Source: Mycobacterium ostraviense
Lineage (GTDB): Bacteria; Actinomycetota; Actinomycetes; Mycobacteriales; Mycobacteriaceae
Assembly (NCBI RefSeq): GCF_002705925.1
Contig: NZ_NKRE01000001.1
Span: 1,430,357-1,494,356, forward strand
Direction of reading: 5' to 3'
Length of the DNA stretch: 64,000 nucleotides
Position 1 is the stretch's first letter; each line of letters begins with the position of its first letter. Of the stretch, positions 1-8,894 are shown one piece after another. Below the pieces are notes generated by a model. That model saw only the letters and a program-made list of their open reading frames with translations, had not been told where the DNA came from and searched no databases. A program made the translations under genes and the position numbers.

Positions 1-180
1 TTCAACTGGGGTTTGGTCGCCGGAAAGACCCAGACGTACCTGCCGTGGGACTCGTGGGATCACCCGTACCGTACGCCACCGAAGGTGTGGTTCAGCGACC
101 TACTGCGCCCGGACGGGCGAGCCTATCAGGACGGCGAATTCCAAACGATTCGCAAGCTGACCGGCGTCCAGCAGGAATAA
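1..180 (+). CDS. C-terminal end of a glycoside hydrolase (xylanase/cellulase-like), cut by the window edge
   Basis: Frame 1 is open from the first base and encodes the last 59 residues before TAA at 178-180. The residues FNWGLVAGKTQTYLPWDSWD followed by WFSDLLRPDG and a final IRKLTG resemble the end of bacterial 1,4-beta-xylanase/cellulase-type (alpha/beta)8 hydrolases. The M. tuberculosis gene at the equivalent place (Rv3096) is annotated as xylanase-like, which fits the gene order that follows. The catalytic part lies outside the window, so substrate and activity cannot be judged. Confidence 0.6.
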   Translation, partial: FNWGLVAGKTQTYLPWDSWDHPYRTPPKVWFSDLLRPDGRAYQDGEFQTIRKLTGVQQE

Positions 181-283
181 CGCTGCGCGCATCGCCTGCA
201 GGGGCGAGAAAGCAATATGTTCCGCCACGCGCCTCCGACCGCTACGATTCCGCTGAGTCGCGCACAACCACGAGGTGGTGGAC

Positions 284-688
284 ATGTTTCGGGAACTCGC
301 CGTAGGCGCAATAGGAATGGGTGTCCTCGGAGCGGGGCTGCTGGTCGCTCCGCCGGTGCAGGCCGACGACCCCCCGTACCACATTCTCAGCGCCCAGGAT
401 CTGTGCAACCTGGTGTGGCCAAGCTCGGAGGCCATGCCGGACCCGTCCAAAGCCCCGCCGGCCGTTGGACTTATCTGTGTCCGGCAGGGCGGGCTGCTTC
501 TCCGGTTGGCCCGGGATCAGCCGGCCATCTTCTCCAATACCTTCACTCTCGAACCGGGCAAAGCTCCTGAGCTGCCGAAAGGTTCGGTGCGCGTCAATCC
601 CAACGATCCGCTCAGCGACTGGATCATTCCGGACTGCTACATCCCCGATCGCATCGACTGCAACCCCAACGCGCCCGGCCACCGCTGA
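284..688 (+). CDS. Small secreted protein of unknown function
   Basis: This encodes 134 residues. The first 27 look like a Sec signal peptide (hydrophobic stretch AVGAIGMGVLGAGLLVAPP ending in QADD). The mature part is about 105 residues with four Cys (in DLCNLVW, LICVRQ, PDCYIPDRIDC), compatible with two disulfides. I chose ATG 284 because GAGG at 272-275 sits eight bases upstream; an in-frame GTG at 275 is the alternative. No family is recognised. It is probably exported, and it is convergent with the P450 gene. Confidence 0.65.
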   Translation: MFRELAVGAIGMGVLGAGLLVAPPVQADDPPYHILSAQDLCNLVWPSSEAMPDPSKAPPAVGLICVRQGGLLLRLARDQPAIFSNTFTLEPGKAPELPKGSVRVNPNDPLSDWIIPDCYIPDRIDCNPNAPGHR

Positions 689-703
689 CCCGCTTCATAC
701 TAT

Positions 704-1906
704 TCAGGGCTTGGCCCCAACCGTCTTGACGGGCAGTCGCGCCCAGCCCCGCACACTGGACGTTCGTGCCCTGCTGGCGTTGTCGTAGTCGACCTCCCAG
801 TCGGTCCATCGCTTGAGGACCTCTTCGAACGCAACCCGGGCCTCGAGCCGCGCCAGGGCCGAGCCGAGGCAGAAATGCAGTCCCTGCCCGAAGCTCAAAT
901 GGCCACCTTGGCGGTGGATGTCGTAGCGATCCGGTTCGCTGAATCTCTTTTCGTCCCGATTCGCCGAACCGTTGAGCACCAGCATGTAGGAGCCCTGGGT
1001 CACCGTGTGCCGGTACAGCTCGACGTCGCGAGCGACGTAACGCGCCTGCACCGGCGACGGCGGCTCGTAGCGCAGGGTCTCCTCGACCGCCGAGCCGATC
1101 AGGTGCGGATCCGCGACGAGTTCGCGTCGTTGGCCGGGGTGCTCGCCGAGCAGTTGGCCCATGAAACCGATCAGCCGCGCGGTGGTTTCGTTGCCGGCAC
1201 CGGCGATCATCGCGGTATAGGCCAAAACTTCGTTGCGTTCGAGGCGCCGCCGGGATCCGTCTGGCTCGTCGACTTCCGCGTTGAGCAGATCTGTCATCAG
1301 GTCGTCGGAGGGATGCGTCGCCCGCCACTGGATGTACTCGGCGAACATCGCCATCGAATCCTCGAAGATCGTCGGGCTGACCCCCGCTTGTCGCGGTCCG
1401 ACCGCAAGGTTCTGGTCGTTGCGGTCACGGATCAGCTGTTGCGCCTCCTCGGGAATGCCCAGCAGGTAGCCGATGGTGCGCATCGGCATGATCGCCCCCA
1501 GATCGGCGACGAAGTCGAACCCGTCCGAATCACGAAGCGGATCCAATGCGCGACAACAGAATTCACGCACCAGCCCGTCGACGGCCAGCATCCGCCGGGG
1601 GGTGAAAACCCGCGACAACAAGCGCCGGTGCAGATCGTGCAGCGGCGGATCCTCGAACAGCAGAATTCCCGGCGGAACATCGATGCCGCTGAACAAGATG
1701 TCGGCCGTGGTGCCCCGTCCCGACCGATACGTCTGCCAATCATGCAGTGCCGCAGCCACGTCGTCGTAGCGGCTCAGCGCATAGAAGTTGTACTTGTCGT
1801 TGAAATACAGTGGGGCCGCTGCCCGCATCCGCTTCCACACCGGATACGGATCGTCGTCGATGTCGAAGTCGAACGGATCGTAGTAAAGCTCCTCTCGGGT
1901 GGCCAC
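704..1906 (-). CDS. Cytochrome P450 monooxygenase
   Basis: The 400-residue protein has the full set of P450 landmarks: the I-helix oxygen-binding motif AGAGNETT (about 235-242), the K-helix ExxR as EETLR (about 275-279), and the heme loop FGQGLHFCLG (about 339-348) with the axial Cys near 346. It is a soluble bacterial-type P450 that needs ferredoxin/reductase partners, none of which is adjacent. GTG at 1906 follows directly on the TGA of the upstream AveC-like gene (TGAGTG), so the two are co-translated. The substrate is unknown. The CYP subfamily cannot be assigned without a database comparison. Confidence 0.95.
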   Translation of the reverse strand: MATREELYYDPFDFDIDDDPYPVWKRMRAAAPLYFNDKYNFYALSRYDDVAAALHDWQTYRSGRGTTADILFSGIDVPPGILLFEDPPLHDLHRRLLSRVFTPRRMLAVDGLVREFCCRALDPLRDSDGFDFVADLGAIMPMRTIGYLLGIPEEAQQLIRDRNDQNLAVGPRQAGVSPTIFEDSMAMFAEYIQWRATHPSDDLMTDLLNAEVDEPDGSRRRLERNEVLAYTAMIAGAGNETTARLIGFMGQLLGEHPGQRRELVADPHLIGSAVEETLRYEPPSPVQARYVARDVELYRHTVTQGSYMLVLNGSANRDEKRFSEPDRYDIHRQGGHLSFGQGLHFCLGSALARLEARVAFEEVLKRWTDWEVDYDNASRARTSSVRGWARLPVKTVGAKP

Positions 1907-2701
1907 TCATCCGCCCTGCCGGGGTTGGTTCGGTACGCCGGGAAATAGCTGCTCCGTCGGCCCAGAGGTCACCCACCCGCCCAGCTTGGTGACCAGGTGG
2001 GGCGCAAAGACCGCCCCGTAGAGCAGGTTTCCGATGACGACGACGGCGACGACGGACAGCACTGCCGACTGCAGCCGGCCCGTCGACCGCTTGTCGGCCC
2101 ACATCTCGATGACGTTTCGTCCCTCGGCATCCGTGCGGCCGAGCAAGTAGGTGAAGACCATCATCTGCACGCCCAACGCCAGGGAGTCGTAGACCGGGTA
2201 CTGGTGCTTGGCGCCCTCGAAGATCGCCAGGCCGGGAATCACGTAGCCGTAATGGAAGACGCCGAGCCGGGCCCCGACGAACGCGTTGAACACGAAGGCC
2301 CAGCAGAAGCCGACCACGAGCCCGACAATCAGCAGCGTGATCGGCCGGCACCAGCCGAACCGCGCGCTCAACCGTCGCCCCAGCGGCGCGCCGATCACCG
2401 CGGGCAGCACGAAATAGCCGATGTAGCCGACCGGCACCGACGAGGGCAGCCCACCCCATGTCATGTTCAACGGCCACCACGACGGCACCCGCGGTAGGGC
2501 GGGCGGGAACTGCGCGTACATCGCCCAGTCGTAGGGCGCCTCGATCCACGAAAACGAGATCGCCGAGATGCACAGCAGCAGCAACGGGTGCAGGCGACGG
2601 CGGCGAAAACTCAAATACACGCCCGTCGCGGTGAACACGATGCCGCTACCCCAGCCGAAGACGACGGCCGCTGTCAGCAACGGCGTCAACTGGGTACTCA
2701 T
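1907..2701 (-). CDS. Spirocyclase AveC-like integral membrane protein
   Basis: The 264-residue protein has about six or seven hydrophobic segments. The loop WIEAPYDWAMYAQFPPALPR and the following WWPLNMTWGG are typical of the AveC-like membrane family common in actinobacteria. AveC in the avermectin pathway acts on spiroketal formation, but most mycobacterial members have no assigned substrate. ATG 2701 overlaps the TGA of a 34-codon upstream ORF (ATGA), and the stop abuts the P450 GTG. This indicates a three-gene operon modifying a lipid or polyketide-like molecule at the membrane. The family call is from motif memory. The function is inference. Confidence 0.7.
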   Translation of the reverse strand: MSTQLTPLLTAAVVFGWGSGIVFTATGVYLSFRRRRLHPLLLLCISAISFSWIEAPYDWAMYAQFPPALPRVPSWWPLNMTWGGLPSSVPVGYIGYFVLPAVIGAPLGRRLSARFGWCRPITLLIVGLVVGFCWAFVFNAFVGARLGVFHYGYVIPGLAIFEGAKHQYPVYDSLALGVQMMVFTYLLGRTDAEGRNVIEMWADKRSTGRLQSAVLSVVAVVVIGNLLYGAVFAPHLVTKLGGWVTSGPTEQLFPGVPNQPRQGG

Positions 2702-2802
2702 CGTGAGCGCCCGTCACGCGCTTCCGGGTCGAGGTAGATCACCAGGCCGAAGATGACGGCGATCAGCCCGAACAGGGTTCCGAGCATGATGACCGCGCCC
2801 AC
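2698..2802 (-). CDS. 34-residue single-span membrane peptide
   Basis: This short ORF reads from GTG 2802 and ends in TGA overlapping the AveC-like ATG (ATGA). The product is one transmembrane helix (VGAVIMLGTLFGLIAVIFGL then VIYL) with a short charged tail DPEARDGRSR. GGAAGG lies seven bases before the GTG, a good ribosome-binding site. The frame stays open upstream to an ATG at 2877, but no ribosome-binding site supports that start. The overlap suggests translational coupling, perhaps as a small subunit or stabiliser of the membrane protein. Confidence 0.55.
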   Translation of the reverse strand: MGAVIMLGTLFGLIAVIFGLVIYLDPEARDGRSR

Positions 2803-2836
2803 AACACGCCCTTCCGGCAGGCTACCCAGGTTTGTG

Positions 2837-2850
2837 ATAGTGGATACTAT
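2837..2850. promoter_or_regulatory. Inverted repeat in the TetR/AveC divergent promoter (candidate operator)
   Basis: ATAGT-ggat-ACTAT is a perfect inverted repeat with 5-bp arms and a 4-bp spacer in an AT-rich pocket between the divergent start codons. It sits 68 bp before the TetR ATG and 35 bp before the small ORF. TetR regulators often bind such sites in their own divergent promoters, so this is the likely operator. Confidence 0.45.
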
Positions 2851-2917
2851 TCTAAGTCGGAGGTCAAGGCCGACCATCGTGAAGTGCCGTCAACCGCTGA
2901 ACGCGGTTCAGGAGTAG

Positions 2918-3589
2918 ATGACCGTGTCCCAGCGACTTTCGCCCAGGAACGCGCCGGTGGCCCGAGCGCCGGTTCAGCCACTGCGCCGGCCCCGCGGCGA
3001 GCCGCGCCGGCTCCTGCTCGATGCCGCGCGCGAGCTGTTCGCCCGCCAGGACTACCGCGGCACCACGACGCGTGAAATCGCGCAGGCCGCCGGAGTCAGC
3101 GAATACCTGCTCTTCCGGCACTTCGGTTCGAAGGCCGGGCTGTTCCGGGAAGCTCTGGTTCTTCCGTTCACCAGTTTCGTCGACGAGTTCAGCCGGACAT
3201 GGCAGTCCGTCGTCCCGGAGGAGACCGACGAAGAGGAACTGGCCCGCCATTTCGTCGAACGGCTCTACGACGTGCTCGTGGAGCATCGGGGCCTGCTGCT
3301 GACGCTCGCGGCATCGGAGGCCTTCAGTGAGGAGGAAACCGAGGACACCGGCATCGCCGACATGCGGCGGGCCATCGCGGTGCTCGGTCAGATCAGCGCC
3401 GAGGGCATGCGGTTACGCGGAATCCGGTCCAGTCAGCCGGACCTGCCGGCGCACTCGACGGTGGCGATGATCGTCGGCATGGTCGCACTGCGGTCGACCT
3501 TCTTCGGGCCGGTGCCGCCCCCGCGGGAGGCGATCGTCGACGAACTTGTCCAGGCGATTCTGCACGGCTTCCTGCATCGCCGCGACTGA
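2918..3589 (+). CDS. TetR-family transcriptional regulator
   Basis: The 223-residue protein has a basic N-terminal tail, then a TetR helix-turn-helix at about 27-72 (RRLLLDAARELFARQDYRGT and IAQAAGVSEYLLFRHFGSK), followed by a helical ligand-binding domain. ATG 2918 is preceded by AGGAG. It is divergent from the membrane peptide/AveC-like/P450 operon with one palindrome between them, so it most likely represses that operon and itself. The ligand is unknown. Confidence 0.92.
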   Translation: MTVSQRLSPRNAPVARAPVQPLRRPRGEPRRLLLDAARELFARQDYRGTTTREIAQAAGVSEYLLFRHFGSKAGLFREALVLPFTSFVDEFSRTWQSVVPEETDEEELARHFVERLYDVLVEHRGLLLTLAASEAFSEEETEDTGIADMRRAIAVLGQISAEGMRLRGIRSSQPDLPAHSTVAMIVGMVALRSTFFGPVPPPREAIVDELVQAILHGFLHRRD

Positions 3590-3607
3590 GCGGTGCTTGA
3601 CCCGAAA

Positions 3608-5254
3608 TCAGGCGGCGATACCGAGTTCCCGGTTGATCTGCGGCCAGTATTGGAAACCGTCCGGAGTAAGCAGAATCCAGTCGTGAATTTGACCGTTGGC
3701 CAAGACGAAGCTGACCGGCGCCCCTTGGGTGACGGCCGCTTGCTGCAGGAAAAACACGTCGGGTGCGAGTATGTCCAGGTTGCCCGAGTAGACATACGTC
3801 GGCGGCAGTCCGCTCAATGAGCCATTCAGCGGACTCACCATGGGGTCGGTCACGGCAAGATTGCCGGCCCACACCTTGCCGATCTGTTGCGCGGGCCCGG
3901 CAGGAAGCAACGGATCCTGGACCAGCCCAATATTCGGATTCGTCATTCCCACGTCCAGCCAGGGAGACACCAGAACCATTGATTCCGGTACGGGATCGCC
4001 CTGGGCCACCAGGTATTGGGTAGCCGCCAGTGCGAGGTTGCCGCCCGCCGAGTCGCCGATCACGCTGACGTTGGACGGCCCGTATTGAGCGATTTGCGTG
4101 GAGATGAAGCCAGCCATCGCGGGTACCACCGTGCCGGCGGTACCGCCTTCTTGCAGCAGCGGGTAAATCGGGACCTGAACGGTCGCACCGGTCTGCTGGG
4201 CCATTACCGAGTAATTGATCCAGTGCAAAAACGAGGGCGGAAAGATGAACGCGCCACCGTGAATGGCGACCACGTATTCGCCGGTCGGATTAGCCGGCGT
4301 GATCTGCACGACGCTCATCCCGTTATACGTTGTGTACTGCACCGTCTCCCCCAGCAGCAAATTCAAGAAAGGTGGCGGGGAGTTACCGAGGAACCACGAC
4401 AGTGGCGGGATGTCGCTGGCGAACAACGCCAAAAGCGGGTTGCCGGGCACCGCAAGTTGAGTTTCGAGGCCGGACAAACCGAGGAGGGGTTTTACCGGCC
4501 ACAGCGCGGCTTCTTCAAGCCTGGTCGCTAGCGACGGGGCGCCGGTGAAGGTCCCCGTCTGCGTTGCCGCGAAGGGCCGATCAGCCGGCGACCCGAAGAT
4601 GCCGGTGATGAGGGTGTCCGACACCCGGGTGAATCCGGTGGCCAGTGCCGTGGGGGTCTGCTGAATTTCCTGCTCTACCAAGGCGAAACCGTTTCCGATC
4701 GCTGTGGCGAATTCGGCTGGCAGTCCAGGCAGATTTTGCAGCGCTTGTTCCCATGGGGCCAACTGCGCGACCGTCGCGGCGGCACTGCTGTGATATCCGC
4801 TCATCGTGGCGACGTCCTGAGCCCACATCTGCTCGTATGCAGCCTCGGCGGCCGCGATCGCCGGTGCGTTTTGACCGAACAGGTTGGAGATCACCAGCGA
4901 CACCAACCGACCACGGTTGGCAGTGATCAGTTCAGGGTGCACGATGCCGGCCAGCGCTGCTTCATAGGCGATAGCCGCCGCCCGGGCTTGGGCTGCTGAC
5001 CGTTCGGCTTGAGCGGCTGCCGTTCCCAGCCAGTCCACGTAACGGGCTGCCGCGGTCGTCATGGACGCCGACGCCGCGCCTTGCCAGGCCTGAGCCCCCA
5101 GGTCCGAGGTTATCGAGCCGAATGCGTTCGCCGCTGAGCTCAATTCACTGCCGATCCCGTCCCAGGCCACCGCCGCCTCCAGCATCGGCCCCGATCCCGG
5201 TCCAGCAAGCAGCAACACCGAATTGACCTCGGGCGGCCACACCGAAAAGCTCAT
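3608..5254 (-). CDS. lipY: PPE-domain LipY-type lipase
   Basis: The 548-residue protein starts [10 protein letters not shown], a PPE domain of about 180 residues with the WxG turn near 57-59, then a linker. From about residue 265 there is a hormone-sensitive-lipase-type alpha/beta hydrolase: oxyanion HGG at 332-334, nucleophile GDSAGG with Ser402, acid Asp494 (NLDIL), and His524 (GQIHDW). LipY enzymes hydrolyse triacylglycerol. PE/PPE domains route them to the surface through ESX-5, and the PPE form is known from M. marinum. ATG 5254 is preceded by a purine-rich GGGGGGAAGGG; longer in-frame starts lack PPE character. A PE-fused paralogue lies at 10833-12017. Confidence 0.93.
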   Translation of the reverse strand: MSFSVWPPEVNSVLLLAGPGSGPMLEAAVAWDGIGSELSSAANAFGSITSDLGAQAWQGAASASMTTAAARYVDWLGTAAAQAERSAAQARAAAIAYEAALAGIVHPELITANRGRLVSLVISNLFGQNAPAIAAAEAAYEQMWAQDVATMSGYHSSAAATVAQLAPWEQALQNLPGLPAEFATAIGNGFALVEQEIQQTPTALATGFTRVSDTLITGIFGSPADRPFAATQTGTFTGAPSLATRLEEAALWPVKPLLGLSGLETQLAVPGNPLLALFASDIPPLSWFLGNSPPPFLNLLLGETVQYTTYNGMSVVQITPANPTGEYVVAIHGGAFIFPPSFLHWINYSVMAQQTGATVQVPIYPLLQEGGTAGTVVPAMAGFISTQIAQYGPSNVSVIGDSAGGNLALAATQYLVAQGDPVPESMVLVSPWLDVGMTNPNIGLVQDPLLPAGPAQQIGKVWAGNLAVTDPMVSPLNGSLSGLPPTYVYSGNLDILAPDVFFLQQAAVTQGAPVSFVLANGQIHDWILLTPDGFQYWPQINRELGIAA

Positions 5255-5477
5255 TACCCTTCCCCCCTCGATTCCCCCTCGATCAGCCTTATTCCAGGAA
5301 CGTACCTCGCGCCTTGGCGGAAGAGTTTCCGGGGCAGTCGCTGTGGCAGTCGCCGAAAACCCCGGTTCCGTCGAAGACATTCGCGCGCCGGGCTGAGTGC
5401 TGATTCTTGCCGCCGCAAAGCCGCGGTGGCAAAGGCAGCGGATTTCGGCCCGTTCTGCTCGCCTTCGACAATCGCGG

Positions 5478-6197
5478 TCAGACGGCCTTGGTGGAGCCGA
5501 CGTAGGACAGCACCACGTCGGATTCATCGGTAACGCGGGTCATGGTCGCATACGAGCGGATGAACGACTGGCCGACGCACCCGTCGATCTTGATATGGAA
5601 GTCGCTGATCATGATCCAGGGATTTGGTCCCTTGAACTCTTTGCGGACCACCGGCACGATGACGACGAATCCGGGCTTGAGGCCCACGCTGACCACGTTG
5701 TTGTACTGCCCACTGGCCAGCGGGATGACGATCGGCGGCTCGCCGGGTCCCAGTGGCAGCTGCGCGGCGAGCGAGGGTGAGACTGCGCTGCCATTTGCCA
5801 TGACAAAGCCGTTGGAGGTGCTCTGGTCGATCCCGCAACCGATTTCGTACCCGACCTCGAGAACGCCTCGGGGGGTTTCCGGCCCGGTTAGCGAAGCGCC
5901 GAAGATTCCGCTGGAGAGATATTCGCGAGACGACAGCGCGGTGGTCAGCGGAGACACCGGAACGTGTCTCTCGTCCTTCGCGCCGAGGGCCAGGATCCAG
6001 CCGTCAGGAGTGTTCACCCTAACCGGTGTGCCGGGAGGTACCGACCCGTCGACCAGTGGCACAGCACCGGGAGGGGGTTCGGCATCGGGTTGAGCACCTG
6101 CCGACGGTGCGGTCATTGATACGACGAGGCTCACAGCCAGCACCGCAGCACGGCGAATGACCGCGGGAATCGGCGTCACAGCCGATACGCTAAGCAC
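5478..6197 (-). CDS. MspA-family porin-like secreted protein
   Basis: The 239-residue protein has a signal peptide ([18 protein letters not shown], about 18-35). The mature domain carries the MspA-family blocks [35 protein letters not shown] and a late [12 protein letters not shown]. The two Cys in GCGID and GCVG are as in slow-grower members. MspA proteins form outer-membrane channels for hydrophilic solutes in fast growers. Slow-grower homologues are divergent and channel activity is not assured. The GTG at 6197 has only a weak ribosome-binding site, so the start may be slightly downstream. It is monocistronic by context. Confidence 0.8.
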   Translation of the reverse strand: MLSVSAVTPIPAVIRRAAVLAVSLVVSMTAPSAGAQPDAEPPPGAVPLVDGSVPPGTPVRVNTPDGWILALGAKDERHVPVSPLTTALSSREYLSSGIFGASLTGPETPRGVLEVGYEIGCGIDQSTSNGFVMANGSAVSPSLAAQLPLGPGEPPIVIPLASGQYNNVVSVGLKPGFVVIVPVVRKEFKGPNPWIMISDFHIKIDGCVGQSFIRSYATMTRVTDESDVVLSYVGSTKAV

Positions 6198-6413
6198 CGC
6201 CCCATTCCCTCACGGCTTTGCTGGGTGACGAAATCAGAGTTGTTGCGCGTTTGTAGCTGGTTTGCGATTCAGAAGAGGCAGGCTAGCAAGGCCCGCGTCG
6301 CTCACCGCCGGTCGCCGAGCGGTTCCTGTTTGCCGGAACACTCACAGGTGCGCGTGGCGAGTAAACTTCGGGGATAGCCAGGCATTCGTGACAGATGGCA
6401 GAGAGGGCGATCA

Positions 6414-6689
6414 ATGACCCCGCAAAGGTTCGCTCGAACAGTGCTCGCCATCCTGATAGCCAGCGCCGGAATAGGGGTAGCGGCTCTGCTGGGCAGCAGC
6501 GGTATCGCTCGCGCAGACCCCGACGATGACACGCCTGTCATAATCGACGATTTTCTCTTCACCCCGATATTCACGCAGGATCCGCAGGCGCGACGTCCCG
6601 GCAGAGCAGGAGGCCTCGAACAAGACTGGGGCCGTATCGGAATGATCTGTCAGAACCGAACTGTCAAGTGCCAAAAGAACGGATTTTAG
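6414..6689 (+). CDS. Small secreted protein of unknown function
   Basis: This encodes 91 residues with a signal peptide of about 34 residues (VLAILIASAGIGVAALLG, then ARADPDD) and a short mature part rich in Asp and Arg with two Cys near the end (MICQNRTVKCQKNG). GAGAGGG precedes ATG 6414 by a few bases. No family is recognised. The 216 bp between this gene and the porin hold the divergent promoters; I see no other element there. Confidence 0.6.
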   Translation: MTPQRFARTVLAILIASAGIGVAALLGSSGIARADPDDDTPVIIDDFLFTPIFTQDPQARRPGRAGGLEQDWGRIGMICQNRTVKCQKNGF

Positions 6690-6841
6690 CGCCGAGTCTG
6701 ACAACCTTCCCCAACAACGGATCGGCCACGGCTCGCAGCGGCGACATGAACCCCGCGACCACTTCCCGCGTGAAGCCCGCCCAGCGGATCCGGGCAAGAA
6801 CGCGAATCCTGCTCGTGGCGAAGAGAATAGGCGAGCCGTCC

Positions 6842-7213
6842 GGGCTGCGAATAAGGGCGCCCATCGGTCATTTCCAGGCCGTGCAAGCCCACTTGGTCAC
6901 CATCCACCAACAGGCTGCTGTGGTGGCCTCGGCCCTCGAAGACGCGGTCGAACTCGGCCGCGGCGGCTTCGAAATCGGTTGCGCCACAATACTTGCCGAC
7001 CTGGCGGCACAACTGGTGACGGCGGCAGCCCATCAGACGCATGGCGCAATCGGTATGACGAAGGAGTGTCCGTTGCACTATTTGACCCGTCGAATCTGGG
7101 CCTGGCGAGACGAAGGCCGAGGGCATCATCGCTGGGCAGACCGGCTCGGCGCAGCGCTGGGCCCCGACGGGCTCTATCCAGCCATCCAGTGCGGGTCGGA
7201 GGTGGTGCCGTGA
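6842..7213 (+). pseudogene. C-terminal relic of an acyl-CoA dehydrogenase (fadE)
   Basis: From about 6842 the frame reads PIGHFQAVQAHL, then HQTHGAIGMTKECPLHYLTR and RIWAWRDE, the standard end of acyl-CoA dehydrogenases with its last helices. The N-terminal and FAD/acyl-CoA-binding middle parts are missing. The frame stays open left to 6668 but that part has no dehydrogenase character, so a deletion junction lies near 6840. Its TGA overlaps the next gene's GTG (GTGA), so it was once the first gene of the operon below. Bases 6690-6841 hold no gene I can recognise; a 66-codon antisense frame (6664-6864) could be another relic. Confidence 0.75.
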
Positions 7214-7974
7214 ACCGACTACAGCGCGACGACGGGATCACGCTGGCCTACCGGGTGCACAATCCGCAAGCGCCGGGTGTGCCGCTGTTGCTCACGCACG
7301 GTTTCGGCGCCACCGCGGGCATGTGGGACCTCAACATCGATGCCTTGAGCGCCGACCGGCCGGTGATCGTCTGGGACCAGCGCGGCCACGGCGGCAGCGA
7401 AGCCCCCGAGGACATGGCCCGCTACAGCGAGCAGATCAGCGTCGCCGACATGGCGGCCGTTCTCCACGCCGCAGGCGTTGATCGGGTCGTGCTCGGCGGA
7501 ATGTCCTTGGGCGGCTACCTATCCCTGGCCTTCCGCCTCGCCCATCCGCACCGGGTGGCGGCGCTGGTGCTGGTCGACACGGGGCCCGGTTACCGCAACG
7601 ACGCGGCCCGCGACAAGTGGAACGCCTGGGTGGAGCGGCGAGCCCAACGACTCGAACGGGGCGAAGCGCCCACCGACATGTCGCCGGAACTCGCGCAGGC
7701 CGTGCATCAGCACCCCGAGGGGCTGCCCCGCGCCGCCCGCGGTGTCATGGCCCAGAAGGACGCTCGGGTGATCACGTCACTCGACAGCATCACGGTGCCC
7801 ACGCTGGTGATTGTCGGCGCCCAGGACACCGACTTCCTGGCCAGTGCCGACTACCTGGCCCGCAAAATCCCCAGGGCCCGCAAGGTTGTCATCGACAATG
7901 CGGGGCACGCGGCGAACATGGACCAGCCCGGGGCGTTCAACGCCGCGGTCCGCGAATTCCTGGATCAGCTGTGA
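7210..7974 (+). CDS. Alpha/beta-fold hydrolase
   Basis: The 254-residue protein has oxyanion region HGFGATAGMWD (about 32-42), nucleophile elbow GGMSLGG (Ser near 100), a late DTDFLAS acid region and GHAANMDQP His. It resembles 3-oxoadipate enol-lactonase-like and related esterases. GTG 7210 overlaps the stop of the FadE relic, and its own stop overlaps the next GTG (GTGA at 7971-7974). The operon position suggests thioester or ester hydrolysis in acyl-CoA catabolism. The substrate is unknown. Confidence 0.88.
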   Translation: MNRLQRDDGITLAYRVHNPQAPGVPLLLTHGFGATAGMWDLNIDALSADRPVIVWDQRGHGGSEAPEDMARYSEQISVADMAAVLHAAGVDRVVLGGMSLGGYLSLAFRLAHPHRVAALVLVDTGPGYRNDAARDKWNAWVERRAQRLERGEAPTDMSPELAQAVHQHPEGLPRAARGVMAQKDARVITSLDSITVPTLVIVGAQDTDFLASADYLARKIPRARKVVIDNAGHAANMDQPGAFNAAVREFLDQL

Positions 7975-8732
7975 ACACCCCGGATGTCACAATCGAACGC
8001 GGCGGCCACGTGGCCGTCGTGGAGATCCATCGGCCCCCCAACAACTACTTCGAAACCGCCTTGATCAAAGGCATCGCCGACGCGTATGAGCGGCTGGACG
8101 ATGACGCGCAATGCCGGGCGATCGTGTTGTGCGCGGAGGGAAAGCACTTCTGCGCCGGCGCCGACTTCGCCCGGCCCGCCGGCGATCGGGTGTCGCCAGG
8201 CGAGCTCTACGTTCAGGCCGTCCGGCTGTTCCGCACCGGCAAGCCGGTCGTCGCCGCGGTGCACGGCGCGGCGATCGGCGGCGGGCTGGGGCTTGCCCTC
8301 AGCGCGGACTTCCGGGTGGCCGCGCCCTCCTCGAAGTTTGCGGCCAACTTCAGCCGGCTCGGGTTGCATCCCGGCTTCGGCATCACCGCCACGTTGCCGC
8401 GCGTGGTCGGCCAGCAGAAAGCGCTTGAGTGGCTGCTCACCGGTGAGCGTTTCGGAGGTGAAATCGCCCACGCAGCAGGGTTAGTCGACGAATTGGCCGC
8501 CGACGGTGAGGTGCGCCCGGCGGCGATTCGGTTCGCCGAGCGCATCGCCGCCTCGGCTCCCTTGGCGCTGATAAGCATCCGTGCCACCATGCGCGCCGGA
8601 CTCGCCGAGGCGATCGCCGCGGCCACCGCCCGCGAGCTCGAAGAGCAAACCCGGCTGCAAGCGACCGCCGACTTCCGCGAGGGCGTGGCCGCAGCGGCCC
8701 AGCGTCGCGCCCCAACTTTTACCGGTCGCTGA
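7971..8732 (+). CDS. Enoyl-CoA hydratase/isomerase family protein
   Basis: The 253-residue crotonase-fold protein has the CoA/oxyanion segments GKHFCAGADF (about 57-66) and GAAIGGGLGLALSADFRVAA (about 98-117). The second catalytic Glu appears conserved in ALEWLLTGE, but the first (normally in a PE.xxG motif) falls in NFSRLGL and seems replaced. It may therefore act as an isomerase or hydrolase rather than a standard hydratase. It starts at a GTG overlapping the hydrolase stop. It probably worked with the adjacent FadE, now a relic, in a beta-oxidation-like route. Confidence 0.88.
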   Translation: MNTPDVTIERGGHVAVVEIHRPPNNYFETALIKGIADAYERLDDDAQCRAIVLCAEGKHFCAGADFARPAGDRVSPGELYVQAVRLFRTGKPVVAAVHGAAIGGGLGLALSADFRVAAPSSKFAANFSRLGLHPGFGITATLPRVVGQQKALEWLLTGERFGGEIAHAAGLVDELAADGEVRPAAIRFAERIAASAPLALISIRATMRAGLAEAIAAATARELEEQTRLQATADFREGVAAAAQRRAPTFTGR

Positions 8733-8894
8733 AGTCACACCCGGAGAAGTCGGGCTCCGGCGGTCGGGCAGCGTGGGCTCGGCATCCATCGGCGCCTGCA
8801 CCCGCTTCTGCGGACCCGATGCCGTGCTGACGCGGGCCGGCACCCCATCGGCGGGATTCGCTACCCGGCCGTGCCGGTTTGTAGGCTTTCGGGC

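Noticed and set aside
875..1948. 357-codon plus-strand frame opposite the P450
   Set aside because: The P450 on the other strand has heme, ExxR and I-helix motifs; the plus frame has none.
6664..6864. 66-codon minus-strand frame with protein-like composition
   Set aside because: It overlaps the FadE relic, has no recognised family and no ribosome-binding site; it may be another decayed fragment but I cannot support it as a gene.
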